Below, in pieces: positions 1 through 8,374 of a DNA stretch of 64,000 bases (position 1 is its first letter; every line of letters begins with the position of its first letter). The position numbers were made by a program, and so were the translations under genes. Under the pieces are notes generated by a model. The model did no database searches, was not told where the DNA came from, and saw only the letters and a program-made list of their open reading frames with translations. This DNA is from UBA1724 sp963632245 (GTDB lineage: Bacteria; Verrucomicrobiota; Lentisphaeria; Oligosphaerales; Oligosphaeraceae). The stretch is from the NCBI GenBank assembly GCA_963632245.1, contig CAVGTF010000001.1, positions 1 through 64,000 on the forward strand, read 5' to 3'.

Positions 1-1
1 C

Positions 2-424
2 CCCGGCGCACGCCGCGCACCTTGGCTCCTGCTGATCCTGTTGCCGATCCTACTCCTCGCCGCGGATTTCCTCCAACCCACCATCCGCCAGCGGATTCTC
101 CAGGCGCGCCAGAAGAGATTTCCCTGGCAGGCCGCGCGTAGAAAGCTGGATCATGCGCTGAACCATGTGGATGCCGCTGACGCCGAGGCCTCCCGAAAAC
201 TGTCCGTGGCACTGGAGGAATTCCTCAAGACGCGCCTCACTCTCAACACGCCCTTCTCTCTCGCGGAGCTCAAGGACGCCTTGACGAAGAATGGCGTCGC
301 GGCAGAACACGCCGATACCCTCGTCGCCCTGCAAGCACGCTGCCAGGCAATCCTCTACGGCAATCAGCCCGCGGATCCCAATGCCCTCGCCGAAGAAATC
401 CGCCAGGACACACAGTGCCTCTGA
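2..424 (+). CDS. BatD-like membrane protein, C-terminal part (cut by window edge)
   Basis: The reading frame is open to the first base of the window, so the gene begins outside it; 140 codons remain. The visible part starts with a hydrophobic segment (WLLLILLPILLLAADFL) that looks like the single C-terminal membrane helix of BatD-type proteins, followed by a soluble basic and helical tail of about 110 residues with the leucine-rich pattern seen after that helix in BatD. The next gene, 35 nt downstream, is a TPR/SH3 membrane protein like BatE, the usual BatD neighbour, which is the main support for the call. The family is linked to envelope stress and aerotolerance in Bacteroides, but the role here is inferred. 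A TTG at 41 is an internal codon, not a start. Confidence 0.5.
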   Translation, partial: PGARRAPWLLLILLPILLLAADFLQPTIRQRILQARQKRFPWQAARRKLDHALNHVDAADAEASRKLSVALEEFLKTRLTLNTPFSLAELKDALTKNGVAAEHADTLVALQARCQAILYGNQPADPNALAEEIRQDTQCL

Positions 425-459
425 TCCCCCACGACGGATAGCCCCCCTTTCCCGATACC

Positions 460-1233
460 ATGTCGAAATATCTCACCACTCTCCTTCTTCTCCTGACACT
501 GCTCTTGCCCGCAGCCCAGACACCCTCCCCCGAAGCCCTCCGACAGGAGGCGGCACAGGCGGAGGCGCGCGCCATGGAGTCCCGGGATCCCCAGGCGGCC
601 TCCGATGCCCGAAAGGATGCCATTGAAAAATACGAGTCGCTCCTGGAACAGGGCTATGTCAATGGCGCCGTCCTGGAAAAGCTGGGCGAACTCCACCTGC
701 TCCAGGGGGAATTTCCCCAGGCAATCCTCGCCCTGAACAAAGCACAGCGATTCAATCCCCGCAGCCCCTCTCTCCGAGATAATCTGGCATACGCACGGAG
801 AACCTGCAATATCACCGACATCCCCGGTCCCTCCCAAAATCCCCTCAAACGCTTCCTGGGATTCTCCCAACGCGCCATGACCGCCATCGCACTGGCCTGG
901 GCCACACTCCTCCTAGGACTGCTTGCACGACACACAAAATTCGCCCCAAGGGCCACACGGAATCTAGCTATCACCGCCTTTGTCCTAGGCGCCATCCTCA
1001 CCACCACACTCCTCTATGACTACCACCAGGGCCAAACCCACGCCCCCGCGGTGGTCGCCACCCAAGACGCCCTCCCCCGAAAGGGCCCCGGAGAAGCCTA
1101 CCAGCTCCTCCAGGCGAACCCACTCCCCGTCGGCACCGAATTAGCCGCCGTCCGCTCCCACGGCAAGTGGACCATGGTCGCTCTCCACGACGGCCAAACC
1201 GCCTGGATTCCACAGGACTCCTTGATCCAATAA
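460..1233 (+). CDS. BatE-like TPR and SH3-domain membrane protein
   Basis: 257 residues. An N-terminal signal peptide or anchor (residues 1-20, leucine-rich, then PAAQT) is followed by a helical TPR-like region (about 45-110, with the typical LGELHLLQGEFPQAILALNKA repeat). Two transmembrane helices follow (about 140-155 and 168-185), then a C-terminal bacterial SH3-like domain (about 197-257, with DALPRKGPG and HGKWTMVALHDGQTAWI). TPR, two helices and SH3 is the BatE architecture, and the preceding gene looks like BatD. It probably takes part in a periplasmic or inner-membrane complex. No Shine-Dalgarno sequence is visible before the ATG. The gene is followed by repeat DNA and no obvious terminator of its own. 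Confidence 0.62.
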   Translation: MSKYLTTLLLLLTLLLPAAQTPSPEALRQEAAQAEARAMESRDPQAASDARKDAIEKYESLLEQGYVNGAVLEKLGELHLLQGEFPQAILALNKAQRFNPRSPSLRDNLAYARRTCNITDIPGPSQNPLKRFLGFSQRAMTAIALAWATLLLGLLARHTKFAPRATRNLAITAFVLGAILTTTLLYDYHQGQTHAPAVVATQDALPRKGPGEAYQLLQANPLPVGTELAAVRSHGKWTMVALHDGQTAWIPQDSLIQ

Positions 1234-1254
1234 CGGCATATACGCAAGTGCCTG

Positions 1255-1664
1255 GCAATTACGCGGCTTCGGTTCACCAGCGTTCCGCTGGTTCTGCTAC
1301 GCCGGGGCATTTTGCCCCGTGGCAAAATGGTGGCTAGTCTATAAGGTGCCGCAGGCGCTATTCCGCCTAATGGCGGTACGGTATCGCTTTTGATGCCAGA
1401 ACCGGTATGATGCCCCGAATAACTGCACTTTCCTAGCCAGGAACCAACCAAAGGACGGAGGGGCTTGCGCCCCCCGTGCCCCCGCCTAATCTCTTCCGCC
1501 TACTGACGGTGCATTTTTTTCCTTTTCCCTTTTTGCGCGCCAACTAGCGCGTTTGGCGCAATCGCCGGGTCTTCCCGGCGATGGGTTTCGGCACGAAACC
1601 CTGGCCTAACTTCCTCCCTCCTCCTTCCTCCTTCCTCCTTTTTTTTTGCGTCTCTCTAGGACGC
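1255..1664 (+). repeat. Mosaic hairpin-array intergenic repeat, copy 1
   Basis: Gene-free DNA between the convergent batE-like gene and secY. In order it holds: GTGGCTAGTCTATAAGG, the hairpin GGTGCC-gca-GGCGC, CCGCC-taat-GGCGG, a CCAAAGGACGGAGGGG module with a C-rich run, a second CCGCC hairpin, GCGCGCCAA/TTTGGCGC arms, CGCCGGG-tctt-CCCGGCG, GGGTTTCG-gca-CGAAACCC, then TGGCCTAACTTCC and a (CTTCCTC)n-T8 tail. The same modules recur at ten or more other places in the window. Function unknown. Confidence 0.8.
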
Positions 1665-1702
1665 AAAAAAGGCAGGCCGCCTTTTGGCGTCCTGCCTTTT
1701 TT
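1665..1702 (-). terminator. Rho-independent terminator of the ribosomal/secY operon
   Basis: A near-perfect hairpin with 5' arm AAAAAAGGCAGG, an inner CGCC-tttt-GGCG and 3' arm CCTGCCTTTTTT lies 25 nt beyond the secY stop. The A/T ends make it able to act in both directions, so it may also stop transcription coming from the batDE-like genes. Confidence 0.85.
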
Positions 1703-1726
1703 GTATTTGGGCTATCTAGCCTTCTT

Positions 1727-3106
1727 TTACATCATGCGGCCATTGCGAAGGATACCCTTGGAGAGGAATCCATCGTAGTTGCGGCTGATGAGGTAGGTCT
1801 GGATCTGTCGCATAGTATCCAGCATCACGCCCACGATAATCAGAAGACTGGTGCCGCCGAAGAACTGTGCGATGGTGTGGGGGATCTTCAGGAAGGAGGT
1901 CGCCAGAATCATGGGCAGGATAGCCAGCACCAGCAGTCCCAGCGCGCCGGCCAGAGTGATGCGGGTCATGGCGTGATCCAGGAAGTCACTGGTGGGCTTT
2001 CCGGGGCGGATGCCGGGGATGTATCCGTTGTTCTTCTGGAAGTCGTCGGCGATCTGGATGGGATTGAACTGGTTGGCAACCCAGAAGAAGGCGAAGAGCA
2101 GGAGGAGCAGCGCGTAGATGACCATGTAACCATTGCTACCATACTGGAAGTGAATCACCAGCCACTGGGTGAAGGCTCCCTGGGGGAGGTAGCGCAGGAG
2201 CATCTCGAAGAAGGAGAGGATGGCGCCCGCGAAGATGATAGGCATCACGTTTGCGTAGTTGACGCGAAGAGGCAGATAGGTGGTCTGCACGCCGGCGGAA
2301 CGTCCGAAGCCTCCCACAGAGCGCTGCTGTGCATAGCGAACGGGGATCTTTCGCATACCCTCGGTCAGGATGATGGCGCCCACGGTCACCGCAATGAAGA
2401 GCGCGATGAGGATGAGCAGGTGGACGAAGGTCAGCTGATTCTCGCCAGTGGCGCTGCCGATGAAGACCATCTGGTAGAGGCTCATGAGAGCCTGGGGGAT
2501 ACGCGCCACGATGTTCACGGTGATGATGAGGGAGGCGCCGTTGCCCACGCCGCGCTCTGTGACCATCTCGCCAAGCCAGGTGATGAACATGGAGCCACCC
2601 ACCAGGATGATGATGGTCTGGACCATGAAGCCCATGCCGGGATTCAGCACCACAGAGGCGCCGCCCAGACCCACGCTACCGGGCTCCATCATGGCCATGG
2701 AGAACATGATGCCCTGCACGATGGCAACCACCACGGTCAGAGACCGCATGATGAAATTGTACTGCTGCATGCCGCTCTCGCCCTCGCGGGTCATCTTGCT
2801 CAGCGCAGGGATCACGGGGGTCATCAGCTGCAGGATGATGGACGCGGAGATGTAGGGCATGATGCCCAAGGCGCCAATAGCGAACTTCTCCATTGCGCCG
2901 CCGCTGAAGAGATTCAGCATGCCCATGATGCCGGAGGCGCCGGCGTCGGAATTCAGATTTCCGAAGAGCTCCTTCAGACGAGCCGGATCAATGCCGGGGC
3001 AGGGAATGGCCGCCGTCAGCTGCACCAGCGCGATCATGGCGAAGGTGAAGAGAAGACGCTTTCTCAATTCCGGAATCTTAAAGCAATTCAGATAGGCGGA
3101 AAACAT
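1727..3106 (-). CDS. secY: Preprotein translocase subunit SecY
   Basis: 459 residues with ten hydrophobic segments. It is the channel-forming subunit of the Sec translocon in the inner membrane and works with SecA, which is encoded at 35446 here. Family hallmarks are visible: the N-terminal ELRKRLLFTFAMIAL helix, the plug region with IPCPGID, MPYISASIILQL, and the cytosolic loops with RKIPVRYAQ and IRPGKPTSDFLD. The length is typical. As in most bacteria it is the last gene of the spc-type ribosomal cluster, but here a 395-nt gap separates it from rplO, so it may have its own promoter (candidate at 3208-3235). adk, map and infA, which often follow secY, are absent. Confidence 0.97.
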   Translation of the reverse strand: MFSAYLNCFKIPELRKRLLFTFAMIALVQLTAAIPCPGIDPARLKELFGNLNSDAGASGIMGMLNLFSGGAMEKFAIGALGIMPYISASIILQLMTPVIPALSKMTREGESGMQQYNFIMRSLTVVVAIVQGIMFSMAMMEPGSVGLGGASVVLNPGMGFMVQTIIILVGGSMFITWLGEMVTERGVGNGASLIITVNIVARIPQALMSLYQMVFIGSATGENQLTFVHLLILIALFIAVTVGAIILTEGMRKIPVRYAQQRSVGGFGRSAGVQTTYLPLRVNYANVMPIIFAGAILSFFEMLLRYLPQGAFTQWLVIHFQYGSNGYMVIYALLLLLFAFFWVANQFNPIQIADDFQKNNGYIPGIRPGKPTSDFLDHAMTRITLAGALGLLVLAILPMILATSFLKIPHTIAQFFGGTSLLIIVGVMLDTMRQIQTYLISRNYDGFLSKGILRNGRMM

Positions 3107-3207
3107 AGGCAGTATGGTTCGAGGGAACGTGTAGTTTACGAAAGGGAATCCGACAGCAATTCCGCCCCCAAAGGGCGGTAGCGGCCACGGAAAAACAGCA
3201 GGGAGTC

Positions 3208-3235
3208 AATATACCCTAATCACCACCCACCGCAA
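3208..3235 (-). promoter_or_regulatory. Candidate secY promoter
   Basis: Read on the minus strand, TTGCGG and TATATT lie 16 bp apart, about 100 nt upstream of the secY start and inside the long rplO-secY gap. The -10 matches 5 of 6 consensus bases and the -35 only 3 of 6. Prediction from sequence alone. Confidence 0.35.
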
Positions 3236-3441
3236 GGGCGGGACGGTGGAAATTCATCTGGAACCGCGAGAATCCGCAAAAAGACCGAAACGTTTCTTCG
3301 CTGTGACGGTCTTTGCGCCGCCTCCGCGACATCACCCGGGAAAAGAGAACTGTCATCCGGGGAGTCAGCAAAAAAAGAGAAAGAGAGGCGGACGGCGAGA
3401 GGACGCTGGCGGATGCGCCGGCGCCCTCCCCCGTAAGAAGA

Positions 3442-3493
3442 GGCCGCGGACCCTCCTCCGAGAAACGCATTTCTCGAAAGACGATTCGCGGCC
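3442..3493 (-). other. Stem-loop just downstream of rplO
   Basis: Eight bases past the rplO stop the transcript can fold into nested stems: outer GGCCGCG/CGCGGCC arms and an inner CGAGAAA-tgcg-TTTCTCG hairpin. No T-run follows, so it is not a standard terminator; it could be a pause, processing or regulatory structure between rplO and secY. The remainder of 3107-3501 holds no gene that I can support. Confidence 0.45.
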
Positions 3494-3501
3494 GGGACTC
3501 G

Positions 3502-4044
3502 CTAGCCCTTCAGCTCCTCGGCCTGAGCCTTGAGAGCCTTCTTCTTGTTCTTGCAGGCCACGTGGGCGGCGTGCTTGGCAGCCTTGTCCTCATCGTGGGA
3601 GGCCATCAGCTGATTCACGGTGCCGCCAACGGCCTCGATCTTCGCCTTTGCCTGGGCGCTGAACTTGTCAGCGGTGACCTTCAGGGCCTTGGTCAGCTCG
3701 CCGCGGCACAGGACCTTCAGAGGAAGCGCCTCCTTGGAAAGAAGGCTCTTCTGCTCCAGGATCTCGCGGGTCACTTCCTCGCCGGCCTCGAAATGCGCCT
3801 CCAGGGTGTCCAGGTTCACAACCTCGAACTCCACATGGGTGGCGTGGTTGAAGCCACGCTTGGGCAGACGGCGGATCAGGGGGATCTGACCACCCTCGAA
3901 GTAGGGACGGCGCTTGGCACCCGCGCGGGCACCCGCACCCTTGTCACCACGGCCGGCCGTACGGCCGTTGCCGGAACCATCACCACGGCCGACGCGCTTG
4001 CGGGCCTGGCGGTTGAAGGTATTCTTCAGTTCATGAAGCTTCAT
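3502..4044 (-). CDS. rplO: 50S ribosomal protein L15
   Basis: 180 residues. The N-terminal half is typical L15 (KRVGRGDGSGNGRTAGRGDKG, FEGGQIPLIRRLPKRGF), which threads through 23S rRNA in the large subunit. The protein is about 30 residues longer than usual because of a lysine- and alanine-rich C-terminal extension (from about residue 150). The start has an AGGAGG-type Shine-Dalgarno. It follows rpsE by 13 nt; rpmD (L30), which normally sits between rpsE and rplO, is missing, as in many PVC bacteria. Confidence 0.96.
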   Translation of the reverse strand: MKLHELKNTFNRQARKRVGRGDGSGNGRTAGRGDKGAGARAGAKRRPYFEGGQIPLIRRLPKRGFNHATHVEFEVVNLDTLEAHFEAGEEVTREILEQKSLLSKEALPLKVLCRGELTKALKVTADKFSAQAKAKIEAVGGTVNQLMASHDEDKAAKHAAHVACKNKKKALKAQAEELKG

Positions 4045-4057
4045 GGAAAGTTCCTCC

Positions 4058-4663
4058 TTAGAGCGCCTTCAGGTCGCGCTTCTCCAACATCTCGGCCTTG
4101 GTGCGCAGCTTCTTCAGGGCGTCGAAGGTGGCCTTCACCACGTTGGCCTGGTTGCTGCTGCCCAGGGACTTCGCGAGGACGTCCTGGATTCCGGCCAGCT
4201 CCAGCACGGCTCGCATGCCGCCGCCGGCGATGACACCAGTACCCTGGCTGGCGGGCTTCACAAGCACCTTCGCAGCGCAGAAGCGGGCTTCCACGGTGTG
4301 GGTGATGGTGCCGCCATTGGTGGGGACCGTCATCAGATGCCGACGAGCCTGCTCGCCGCCCTTGCGGATGGCATCGGAGACCTCGTTGGCCTTGCCGAAG
4401 CCCATGCCAACACGACCCTTCTTGTCACCAACCACGATCAGGGCGCTGAAGGAGAAGTTCTTGCCTCCCTTCACGACCTTCGTGGAACGGTTCACAACGA
4501 TGGTGCGCTCCTCGAACTCGTCCTGCTCAACCTCCCGCTCACGACGCTGGTCGCGGCGGCCTTCACGGCGCTGGGGACGTCCCTCGGACTTCCGGGGGGC
4601 GGCCGCGGCGGTGGCCTCGGGGGCCTCGGCCACGGTCACATTTTCTTCAATTGCAGTTGCCAC
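4058..4663 (-). CDS. rpsE: 30S ribosomal protein S5
   Basis: 201 residues. The double-stranded-RNA-binding-like N-terminal S5 domain ([34 protein letters not shown]) and the C-terminal S5 domain ([33 protein letters not shown]) are intact. S5 sits at the mRNA entrance and helps decoding accuracy. An extra N-terminal tail of about 50 residues, rich in Ala, Glu and Arg, precedes the conserved part; such charged tails are variable in S5. It lies 30 nt after rplR. Confidence 0.96.
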   Translation of the reverse strand: MATAIEENVTVAEAPEATAAAAPRKSEGRPQRREGRRDQRREREVEQDEFEERTIVVNRSTKVVKGGKNFSFSALIVVGDKKGRVGMGFGKANEVSDAIRKGGEQARRHLMTVPTNGGTITHTVEARFCAAKVLVKPASQGTGVIAGGGMRAVLELAGIQDVLAKSLGSSNQANVVKATFDALKKLRTKAEMLEKRDLKAL

Positions 4664-4693
4664 GGATGTAATCTCCCTTTGGTGTCGTGATTA

Positions 4694-5056
4694 CTAGAAC
4701 TGTAGACCGGCCTCACGAGCGGCGTCGGCCAGGGCCTTCACGCAGCCATGATAGGGGAATCCACCACGATCGAAGACCACGGTCTTGATCTCCTTCTCCA
4801 ACGCCCGCTGGGCGATGGCGGCACCGATGGCCTGCGCGCTCTTCACGTTGGCGGCCAGCTTCTGATCCCGGAAGACCTTCTCCACGGTGGCGGCGGACAC
4901 CAGGGTCACGCCAGCCTCGTCGTCGATGATCTGGGCGTAAATGTGTGCGCCCGTGCGGCAGACGCACAGACGGGGCTGCTGGGCGGTGCCAGACACCTTG
5001 TTGCGGATATGGCGATGACGGCGAATCCGCTGTTCCTTCTTGCTGAGCTTGCTCAT
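4694..5056 (-). CDS. rplR: 50S ribosomal protein L18
   Basis: 120 residues, typical length. L18 binds 5S rRNA in the central protuberance. Visible family features are [21 protein letters not shown] at the N-terminus, [12 protein letters not shown], and the C-terminal [25 protein letters not shown]. It is separated from rplF by an unusually long 283-nt spacer. Confidence 0.96.
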   Translation of the reverse strand: MSKLSKKEQRIRRHRHIRNKVSGTAQQPRLCVCRTGAHIYAQIIDDEAGVTLVSAATVEKVFRDQKLAANVKSAQAIGAAIAQRALEKEIKTVVFDRGGFPYHGCVKALADAAREAGLQF

Positions 5057-5339
5057 TGTTTCTTTCTGTCCTTTTCAACTCGCCGCCGGCTTGGTACGGC
5101 GGCCGCCACAAACCACCCCGCGCTCCCGCGCCCAAAGGCGCAAAGTCACGCATGGCAGTTCGCAGCGTGTCCTTCTCTTCCCCAGGGCGAAGAGCGCCGG
5201 GAGAACCGGTGTCTTTTCGCCAGGGGGACACGCCTGAAACGACCGGCCTGGCCGCGGATCCCGCCGAGATGCGCCCCGTGGAGACGGGGCATTTCCGGCG
5301 GGTTGCCGAGGCTCGACCAGGGCCGCCCGGGACAAATCG
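5057..5339 (-). other. Long structured spacer between rplF and rplR, no gene
   Basis: Spacers in this operon are otherwise about 0-100 nt. This one holds no ORF resembling a ribosomal protein. On the transcribed strand it can form a strong two-tier hairpin: outer arms CCCGCCG/CGGCGGG (5296-5302 with 5260-5266) around an inner GCCCCGT-ctcc-ACGGGGC (5273-5290). A second imperfect hairpin follows, built on GGCGAA/TTCGCC (about 5180-5227). It may be a regulatory or processing element within the operon; that is inference. Confidence 0.5.
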
Positions 5340-5879
5340 CTACACCTTCTTGCCTTCCTTGAGGGAGAGCTGCTCGCCGGCGTAGCGCACGCCCTTGCCG
5401 TGGTAGGCATCGGGCACGCGGTTGCTGCGGATGCTGGCGGCCACCTGGCCGACAGCCTGCTTGTCGATGGACTCCAGCAGAATGTGAGTCTGATCCTTCA
5501 GGGTGCACTTCACATTCTCGGGAACCATGTAGATGCGGGGGTTGCTGTAACCCAGGTTCAGGGTCAGCTCCTGGCCCTTCAGCGCGGCACGATAACCGAC
5601 GCCCACCAGCTCCAGCTCAATGGAGAAACCCTTGCTGACACCGGTCACCATGTTGTTCACAAGGCTGCGGATCAGACCATGGTTCATCTTGGTCTGGCGC
5701 TCGTCGTTGGCGCGGGACACGTGAATCGCCTTTCCATCCTCCGCCACCGCGACGGTCACGTCGGAGGGAATGGCCTGGCTCAGGGTGCCCTTGGGACCCT
5801 TGACGGTTGCCACACCGTCCTTGATCTCCACCTTCACCGAAGGATCCAGTGCGATCGGCTTGTTACCCATTCTAGACAT
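5340..5879 (-). CDS. rplF: 50S ribosomal protein L6
   Basis: 179 residues with the two tandem L6 alpha/beta domains. Visible hallmarks include KGPKGTLSQ in the first domain, ELVGVGYRAALKGQ, the LGYSNP turn, and the C-terminal IRSNRVPDAYHGKGVRY signature, here in the usual GKGIRY place. L6 binds helix 97 near the factor-binding site. The start chosen gives MSRMGNKPI; the second Met is equally possible. It follows rpsH by 21 nt. Confidence 0.96.
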   Translation of the reverse strand: MSRMGNKPIALDPSVKVEIKDGVATVKGPKGTLSQAIPSDVTVAVAEDGKAIHVSRANDERQTKMNHGLIRSLVNNMVTGVSKGFSIELELVGVGYRAALKGQELTLNLGYSNPRIYMVPENVKCTLKDQTHILLESIDKQAVGQVAASIRSNRVPDAYHGKGVRYAGEQLSLKEGKKV

Positions 5880-5900
5880 TAGCTGTTCCTCCGTTTGACA

Positions 5901-6305
5901 CTACCAGACATAGCAGAGCAGCTCGCCGCCGATGTTGCGCTTGCGCGCCACACGGTCGGTCATCAGACCCTGGGAGGTGGTCAGGATGGCCACGCCGAGG
6001 CCGCCGAGAACCCGGGGGATCTCGGCGCTGTTCACGTACACCCGGCAGGAGGGACGGCTGATGCGCTTGATTCCCTCGATGACAGGAGTGGAGTTCTTGC
6101 CCTTGTACTTCAGGACGATGTTCAGGGCCTTCTTGTTGTTGCCCAGGTCCGTCACCTCGTAGCTGTCAATGAATCCAGTCTCCTGCAGCGTCTGGGCCAG
6201 GGAGGCCTTCAGCTTGCTGGAGGGCATGGAAACGGTGGGCAGCTTCGCGTTCGAGGCGTTGCGCACCCGAGTCAGCATATCTGCAATTGGATCGCTCATG
6301 CTCAT
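5901..6305 (-). CDS. rpsH: 30S ribosomal protein S8
   Basis: 134 residues, normal length. It starts MSMSDPIADMLTRVRNA, the conserved N-terminus, and ends with IGGELLCYVW; the GLGVAILTTSQGLMTDR signature is complete. S8 is a primary 16S rRNA binder and, in E. coli, the translational repressor of the spc operon. A Shine-Dalgarno GGAGG precedes the start. Confidence 0.97.
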   Translation of the reverse strand: MSMSDPIADMLTRVRNASNAKLPTVSMPSSKLKASLAQTLQETGFIDSYEVTDLGNNKKALNIVLKYKGKNSTPVIEGIKRISRPSCRVYVNSAEIPRVLGGLGVAILTTSQGLMTDRVARKRNIGGELLCYVW

Positions 6306-6324
6306 GGTTGTTTGCCTCCTTGGC

Positions 6325-6510
6325 TTACCAGCTCGCCTTGGTCACGCCGGGGATCATGCCATTGCTGGCCAGCTCCCGCAGGCAGATGCGGCAGAGGTGG
6401 AACTTGCGGTACACGGCCCGGACACGACCGCAGCGCTCGCAGCGGGTGTAGGCCCGGCTGCTGAACTTCGGGGTCCTCTGGGACTTCACGATCAGACTTT
6501 TCTTGGCCAC
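6325..6510 (-). CDS. rpsN: 30S ribosomal protein S14, zinc-binding type
   Basis: 61 residues, the length of the short type Z S14. Four zinc-ligand cysteines are present as CERC and CRIC with the expected spacing, and the conserved [12 protein letters not shown]-terminus is intact. The start is GTG, chosen because GAGGAGG lies at the right distance and the protein then begins MAKKSL; the upstream in-frame codons do not look coding. Having the zinc form indicates no zinc-independent substitution at this locus. Confidence 0.95.
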   Translation of the reverse strand: MAKKSLIVKSQRTPKFSSRAYTRCERCGRVRAVYRKFHLCRICLRELASNGMIPGVTKASW

Positions 6511-6523
6511 GGCGGTATCCTCC

Positions 6524-7069
6524 TCAGTTCTTGGCGAAAGGCATTCCCAGGAGCTGCAACAGATCCCGGGCCTCGTCATCCGTCTTTGCGGTGGTGACGA
6601 TGGTGATGTTCATACCCACCGTGTGCTTCGCCTTGTCCATGTCGATCTCGGTGAAGACCGACTGGTCGGTGAGGCCGAAGGTGTAGTTGCCGGCGCCGTC
6701 GAAGGACTTTGCGGGGATGCCGCGGAAGTCGCGGACGCGGGGCAGAACGATATTCACCAGACGATAGAGGAAGTTGTACATCTTCTCGCGGCGCAGGGTC
6801 ACGGAAGCGCCCACATTCATGCCGGCACGCAGCTTGAACTGGCTGATGTTCTTCGTGGTCTTGGTGATGACGGCCTTCTGACCGGTGATCTTGCTCAGGG
6901 TGTCAACCACCTCGTTCAGGGTCTCGCGGTCCTTGTCCGGGGAGACTCCGCTGTTGAGCACAACCTTCACCAGCTTCGGAATCTCCATCGGATTCGCGTA
7001 GCTGTGGTTGCTCTTCAGCGCAGGAATCACCTCGTCCTGGTATTTCTTGTAGAGCGGATTGGTGTTCAT
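6524..7069 (-). CDS. rplE: 50S ribosomal protein L5
   Basis: 181 residues, typical length. L5 binds 5S rRNA and contacts the P-site tRNA. Conserved stretches visible are [35 protein letters not shown], the [19 protein letters not shown] region, and the C-terminal [19 protein letters not shown]. It is 17 nt after rplX and has a GGAGG ribosome-binding site. Confidence 0.97.
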   Translation of the reverse strand: MNTNPLYKKYQDEVIPALKSNHSYANPMEIPKLVKVVLNSGVSPDKDRETLNEVVDTLSKITGQKAVITKTTKNISQFKLRAGMNVGASVTLRREKMYNFLYRLVNIVLPRVRDFRGIPAKSFDGAGNYTFGLTDQSVFTEIDMDKAKHTVGMNITIVTTAKTDDEARDLLQLLGMPFAKN

Positions 7070-7086
7070 TGGTCTCCTCCTGCCGT

Positions 7087-7356
7087 CTAGGACTGCTTGG
7101 CCTTGGCGATCTGGGGACGCGCGTTGTAGCGGGTCTCCTCCATCACGTTGCTGATGTCGATGGGACCCTCAACGTCCATGATACCGCCCTGGGGACGCTC
7201 CTGGCTGCGGCGCATGGTCTTCTTCTGCACGTTCACGCCTTCCACGGTGACCCGGCCGGCCTTGCGGTCAACCCGCAGGACCTTGCCCTTCTTGCCCTTG
7301 TCGGAACCGGCGAGGACGACGACGATGTCGTCTTTCTTGATGTTGGCTTTGGACAT
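7087..7356 (-). CDS. rplX: 50S ribosomal protein L24
   Basis: 89 residues. The KOW motif is clear (KKDDIVVVLAGSDKGKKGKV), followed by VEGVNVQKKTMR. L24 is an assembly-initiating protein near the exit tunnel. The coding sequence abuts rplN directly with no spacer, suggesting translational coupling. Confidence 0.95.
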   Translation of the reverse strand: MSKANIKKDDIVVVLAGSDKGKKGKVLRVDRKAGRVTVEGVNVQKKTMRRSQERPQGGIMDVEGPIDISNVMEETRYNARPQIAKAKQS

Positions 7357-7722
7357 TTACAGCACCTCCGGGGCCAGCGAGATGATCTTGGTGAAATTCT
7401 TGTCTCGCAGTTCGCGGGCAACCGGTCCGAAGATACGGGTGCCACGGGGGTTGTTGGAGTCGTCGATGATGACGGCTGCATCGCGGTCGAAGCGGAGGCA
7501 GCTGCCATCGGGACGGCGGATGTTCTTTGCGGTGCGCACGACAACGGCCTTGACCACGTCGCCCTTCTTGACGACGCCGCGGGGCTGGGCCTCTTTGACA
7601 CTGGCCTTGATGATATCGCCGATTTCGGCGTATCCCTTGCCCTGTCCGATGCACCGGATGGCCATGATCTCCTTGGCGCCGGTGTTGTCAGCCACCTCAA
7701 GTGTGGTCTGCATCTGAATCAT
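7357..7722 (-). CDS. rplN: 50S ribosomal protein L14
   Basis: 121 residues, the standard length for this very conserved protein, which forms an intersubunit bridge with 16S helix 14. It starts [20 protein letters not shown] and retains [22 protein letters not shown] and [13 protein letters not shown]. Confidence 0.97.
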   Translation of the reverse strand: MIQMQTTLEVADNTGAKEIMAIRCIGQGKGYAEIGDIIKASVKEAQPRGVVKKGDVVKAVVVRTAKNIRRPDGSCLRFDRDAAVIIDDSNNPRGTRIFGPVARELRDKNFTKIISLAPEVL

Positions 7723-7749
7723 GTTGGTATTCTCCTAGGGCTTGGTGGG

Positions 7750-8055
7750 TTAGTCGGTGTCCGCGTGCTTCTGGATCTCAACCAGGCGCCAGCGCTTCAT
7801 CTTAGAGAGAGGACGAGTCTCCATGATGCGGACGACATCGCCGATCTTGGACTCGTTGTTCTCGTCATGGACGTAGAACTTGGTGGTGTGCTTGATCACC
7901 TTCTTGTAGAGGGGATCGGGAGCGGTGCGGGCCACGGCGACGACGCGGGTCTTGTCCTGCTTGTCGCTAACGACAGTGCCCACGCGCACCTTGCGGTGAT
8001 TTTCGCGGACCTCCGCGGCGGCGGGGGTGGCGACATTCTGAGTATCTTCTGACAT
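7750..8055 (-). CDS. rpsQ: 30S ribosomal protein S17
   Basis: 101 residues; about 15 extra acidic or alanine-rich residues precede the conserved [19 protein letters not shown] core. The OB-fold part ([35 protein letters not shown]) is complete. S17 binds 16S rRNA early in small-subunit assembly. 20 nt downstream of rpmC. Confidence 0.95.
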   Translation of the reverse strand: MSEDTQNVATPAAAEVRENHRKVRVGTVVSDKQDKTRVVAVARTAPDPLYKKVIKHTTKFYVHDENNESKIGDVVRIMETRPLSKMKRWRLVEIQKHADTD

Positions 8056-8075
8056 CTTGTTGTACCCCTTCGTGT

Positions 8076-8273
8076 TTAGGCCTTCGCCGCCTTGCGGGCG
8101 GTCATCTCGGTGTGCAGACGGGCGATGTCCTTGCGGAGCTTACCGATGCGTGCGGTGTCCTTCAGCTCGCTGGTCTGGAACTTCAGACGGAGCTGGAAGA
8201 TCTCCCGGCGATTCTCGGTGAGCAGCTGCAGAATCTCGTCGTCGGTCTTCTGACGGATCTCGGATGCTTTCAT
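8076..8273 (-). CDS. rpmC: 50S ribosomal protein L29
   Basis: 65 residues, typical length. Start chosen at [14 protein letters not shown], the conserved L29 beginning; the upstream in-frame extension overlaps rplP and does not resemble protein. The two-helix hairpin pattern ([21 protein letters not shown] and the [15 protein letters not shown] helix) is clear. L29 sits at the tunnel exit and, by family knowledge, contacts SRP and trigger factor, whose gene is also in the window. Confidence 0.95.
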   Translation of the reverse strand: MKASEIRQKTDDEILQLLTENRREIFQLRLKFQTSELKDTARIGKLRKDIARLHTEMTARKAAKA

Positions 8274-8374
8274 TTTGAAAATCTCCTTGGTCTCTTGGCG
8301 GGGGTGTCTTTCGGGGAGAGGGTGTTGCCTATTCGGCATTGTCGCCCTCTCCCGGGGATCTCCCGCCATTCTGA

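Noticed and set aside
1646..3181. A 511-codon open frame antisense to secY
   Set aside because: Reads through the secY terminator and gene in reverse; low complexity Glu/Asp/Gln/His product.
5057..5339. Missing rpmD (L30) in the rplF-rplR spacer
   Set aside because: No frame resembles L30, and its usual place is between rpsE and rplO, where only 13 nt lie.
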